Origin: Amycolatopsis acidicola
GTDB taxonomy: Bacteria > Actinomycetota > Actinomycetes > Mycobacteriales > Pseudonocardiaceae
Direction of reading: 5' to 3'
Length of the DNA: 33,705 nt
Assembly (NCBI RefSeq): GCF_007713735.2
Contig: NZ_VMNW02000090.1
Coordinates: 1-33,705 of the forward strand
The notes beneath the pieces were generated by a model. That model searched no databases and was not told the origin of the DNA. It saw only the letters and a list, made by a program, of their open reading frames with translations. Positions 31,787 through 33,705 of this stretch are shown here, piece after piece. Numbering within the stretch: position 1 is the first letter of the stretch; each line of letters begins with the position of its first letter. The translations under genes were made by a program, and so were the position numbers.

Positions 31787-32792
31787 CGAGGCGGTCGCCG
31801 GAGACGAGGGTGCCTGCTTGCTTGATCTGCTGGTGCAGTGGCGAAATCTCCATGCTCTGCAGGCCGGCCAGCGAGCCGACGCGGTCCGTGGTGAACTCGA
31901 ACAGTTCGTCGAAGTCGCGGCAGTGCGCGACGGCGTGCAGGTTCCAGGGCCCGGAAACGGCCGTCGCGAAGCCGATCTCGGGTTCCCGCGCGAGCGTCCG
32001 CCCGACGTCCTTGACCGCCGACGGGTGCACGCGGAGCCAGAGGTTCGCCCGCGCGCGATAGCCCAGCGCGGCCGCGGCGATCTCGACGTCGATGTGCAGA
32101 AGGCCTTGCCCCACCAGGGTTTGCAGGCGACGTGACACGCGGCCCGGCGTGAGATCCGCGGCGGCGGCGAGGTCGACGAGGCTGGCGCGGCCGTCGCGGG
32201 CGAGGGCGTCGAGCAGCTTCTCGTCCGTCAGCGTGAGTTCCAGCGGTTCGCGGGAGACGACCGGGCCTTCCGTGAACGGGTGCCCCTCCGCGCCCAGCGC
32301 CGCTTCCTGGTGCGGGGTAAGCGTTCCCTGCAACGCCGCCCAATAGTGCCCGCGGCCGCCGACGAACTGGCGGAGCATCGCCGACGCGTTGATGTCGAGC
32401 ACGGCCGCGGTGCGCGGCAGCTTCCGGCCGAGCAGGTCGTCCCGCTGCTCGTTGGTCCACGACCGCACCGCGCAGGTGACCTCGGAGCCCGCCGCCACCA
32501 ACGCCACCCAGATGACGTCATCGCGTTTCGCGAGCGCATCCGCGATCGCCGCGACGCTGCCGGGGCGGCAGCGCAGCCGCACGATCCACCGGCTCTGTCC
32601 CAGCGCTCCCGGGTTGGCGACGCCGACGACGCGGATGATGCCGTCGGCGCGCAGACGGCGGTACCGGCGGTTCACGGCGCTTTCCGTGAGACCGAGCGCG
32701 GCGGCGATCGAGGCGAACGACGCACGGGGGGCGATCTGGAGAGCGCGAATGATTCGCACATCGTCATCCTGCACAGTGGCGGATTCAGTCAT
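31779..32792 (-). CDS. Lrp/AsnC family regulator with two DNA-binding domains
   Basis: A 337-aa protein, about twice the length of a standard Lrp/AsnC regulator. It has two helix-turn-helix plus ligand-domain units: the first reads DDVRIIRALQIAPRASFASIAAALGLTESAVNRRYRRL (residues 10-47), the second KLLDALARDGRASLVDLAAAADLTPGRVSRRLQTL (about 191-225). Such double-AsnC proteins are common in actinobacteria. AAGGGAA lies upstream of the ATG. It is divergent from an SDR gene; a 6-bp-arm inverted repeat (32806-32826) lies between them. Lrp proteins often bind amino acids; the ligand here is unknown. Confidence 0.9.
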   Translation of the reverse strand: MTESATVQDDDVRIIRALQIAPRASFASIAAALGLTESAVNRRYRRLRADGIIRVVGVANPGALGQSRWIVRLRCRPGSVAAIADALAKRDDVIWVALVAAGSEVTCAVRSWTNEQRDDLLGRKLPRTAAVLDINASAMLRQFVGGRGHYWAALQGTLTPHQEAALGAEGHPFTEGPVVSREPLELTLTDEKLLDALARDGRASLVDLAAAADLTPGRVSRRLQTLVGQGLLHIDVEIAAAALGYRARANLWLRVHPSAVKDVGRTLAREPEIGFATAVSGPWNLHAVAHCRDFDELFEFTTDRVGSLAGLQSMEISPLHQQIKQAGTLVSGDRLVS

Positions 32793-32805
32793 TGAGGTTC
32801 CCTTC

Positions 32806-32826
32806 TCGACGCCAATCCTACGTCGA
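32806..32826. promoter_or_regulatory. Candidate Lrp operator
   Basis: TCGACG and CGTCGA, nine bases apart, in the 81-base gap between the Lrp/AsnC and SDR genes. Arms are perfect but short, so this is only a candidate. Confidence 0.35.
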
Positions 32827-32873
32827 GGCCCGCCAGACGTGCGCCGAAGCGGAGGCCGGGAAAGACTCGGGGC

Positions 32874-33572
32874 ATGGCATCAACGGAAACAAGGACGGCG
32901 CTGATCGTCGGGGCCTCGCGGGGCCTCGGCCACGCGCTCGCGGCCGAGTTCTTCGACCGAGGGTGGAACGTGATCGGCACAGTCCGGGACACCGGCGCCC
33001 GGACACTCCTGCACGACCTCGCGGATCGCTCCGGCGGGCGCGTCTCGGTCGAGCAGCTCGACATCAACGAACCCGATCAGCTCGCGCCCCTGCACGAATG
33101 CCTCCCACGGCTGGATCTGCTGTTCATCAACGCGGGCACCACGAACAACCCGCACACGCCGATCGGCGAAGTCTCGACGGCCGACTTCATCGACGTCATG
33201 GTCACGAACGCCCTGAGCCCGTTGCGCGTGATCGAAGCGCTCGAAGACCTGGTCGCCCCGGACGGCCTCATCGGGGCGATGTCCTCCGGGCAGGGCAGCA
33301 TCACCAATAACACCCAAGGGATGCGCGAGGTCTACCGGGGCAGCAAGGCGGCCTTGAACATGTTCATGCGCAGCTTCGCCGCCCGGCAGGCCGAGACCGG
33401 CCGCGCGCTCGTGCTCATGGCGCCCGGCTGGATCCGCACCGGCCTCGGCGGCGAGGACGCGCCCTACACGATGGACGAGACCGTCCCGCTGATCGCGGAC
33501 GTGCTGCTGTCGAAGCTCGGCAGGCCGGGCCTGGAGTACCTCGACCGCTTCGGCAAGACCGTTCCCTGGTGA
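32874..33572 (+). CDS. Short-chain dehydrogenase/reductase (SDR)
   Basis: A 232-aa NAD(P)-dependent oxidoreductase of the classical SDR fold. The cofactor motif is GASRGLG (residues 13-19), the NAG motif is at LLFINAGTTNN, the catalytic residues are Y154 and K158 (VYRGSK), and a Ser lies in the preceding GAMSSGQGS. APGWIRTGLGG follows, as usual. The substrate cannot be told. It is divergent from the Lrp/AsnC regulator, which probably controls it. The C terminus GKTVPW is of a normal type, so the IS481 element just behind it has not cut the gene. Confidence 0.93.
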   Translation: MASTETRTALIVGASRGLGHALAAEFFDRGWNVIGTVRDTGARTLLHDLADRSGGRVSVEQLDINEPDQLAPLHECLPRLDLLFINAGTTNNPHTPIGEVSTADFIDVMVTNALSPLRVIEALEDLVAPDGLIGAMSSGQGSITNNTQGMREVYRGSKAALNMFMRSFAARQAETGRALVLMAPGWIRTGLGGEDAPYTMDETVPLIADVLLSKLGRPGLEYLDRFGKTVPW

Positions 33573-33573
33573 G

Positions 33574-33705
33574 CTAGGTGTACTGACCCGTGAGGTTGGG
33601 GACGCGGCTGGCGGGTGGTTGGCCGCCGAGCGCGGTGTGGCCGCGGTGGTGATTGTAGGTGTGCAGCCATCGCGGGAACGCTTCGCGGTGTTGGGTTTCG
33701 GACTG
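33574..33705 (-). CDS. IS481-family transposase, C-terminal end (partial at window edge)
   Basis: The 43 codons present read QSETQHREAFPRWLHTYNHH and then RGHTALGGQPPASRVPNLTG plus QYT, the typical C terminus of IS481-family DDE transposases (YNHHRGHTALGG). The rest lies beyond the window. The TAG stop (33574-33576) lies outside the probable IS end (from 33579, TGTACTGACC) in the target sequence GCTAGG. Confidence 0.85.
   Translation of the reverse strand, partial: QSETQHREAFPRWLHTYNHHRGHTALGGQPPASRVPNLTGQYT
33579..33705 (-). mobile_element. IS481-family insertion sequence, one end
   Basis: The IS end probably starts with TGTACTGACC at 33579 and extends beyond the window. The adjoining GCTAGG (33573-33578) fits the NCTAGN target known for IS481 elements. 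It lies directly after the SDR stop. Confidence 0.7.

Overview
The window is high-GC actinobacterial chromosome, most likely Amycolatopsis or another member of the Pseudonocardiaceae. This rests on the strong G/C third-position bias, frequent GTG/TTG starts, many overlapping stop/start codons, an actinobacterial-type Smc and FtsY, WXG100-like secreted proteins, and the paralogue-rich TetR/IclR/PucR/Lrp regulator set. The genus is an inference from general resemblance, not from a marker gene.

Layout. (1) 195-4178 smc. (2) 4.3-13.3 kb, a block that separates smc from ftsY: a secreted DUF2961/GH172 glycosidase, a DUF1801 protein and a divergent TetR regulator sharing two matching operators, a membrane-anchored VWA protein, and a leftward run anmK - sodium:solute symporter - maleylpyruvate-isomerase-fold protein. 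(3) 13449-14762 ftsY, followed by a perfect 17-bp hairpin. (4) 14874-18842, a tightly coupled operon with type VII secretion (ESX) character: WXG100-like protein, large WXG plus Ala/Gly-repeat protein, LpqN/PsbP-like protein, YbaB-like protein, one-pass membrane protein and, after a 162-bp MITE-like insertion, a DUF4333 lipoprotein. (5) 18.8-30 kb, a purine/glyoxylate block: an IclR regulator with a palindromic box, malate synthase A (aceB) coupled to a CitE-like aldolase (DUF6986), a small membrane protein, a PucR regulator, an SRPBCC protein, and a four-gene xanthine-dehydrogenase-type operon (FAD, 2Fe-2S, 8-oxoguanine/guanine deaminase, molybdenum subunit). (6) 29.9-30.3 kb, imperfect tandem repeats. 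(7) 30.3-33.6 kb, a TetR regulator divergent from an alpha/beta hydrolase, and a double Lrp/AsnC regulator divergent from an SDR. (8) 33579-33705, the end of an IS481-family element entering from the right edge.

How the genes fit together. Smc and FtsY are housekeeping genes (chromosome organisation, SRP receptor). The xdh operon should make urate from hypoxanthine/xanthine, with the embedded deaminase supplying xanthine from guanine or urate from 8-oxoguanine. Urate breakdown through allantoin yields glyoxylate, which malate synthase consumes. Urate oxidase, allantoinase and the XdhC-type maturation factor are not in the window. The anmK-symporter pair suggests uptake and phosphorylation of a cell-wall amino sugar. 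The ESX-like operon has no secretion ATPase or channel genes, so its products would need a secretion system encoded elsewhere.

Most interesting signals: the compact ESX-like operon with a MITE inserted exactly in a stop codon; an IS481 element whose transposase takes its stop codon from the CTAG target; a recurrent 13-bp palindrome (GTCCA-Y-W-R-TGGAC type) spread over many genes; a TetR operator filling the spacer of a leaderless promoter; and a 58-bp piece of the GH172 gene repeated about 1.3 kb downstream.
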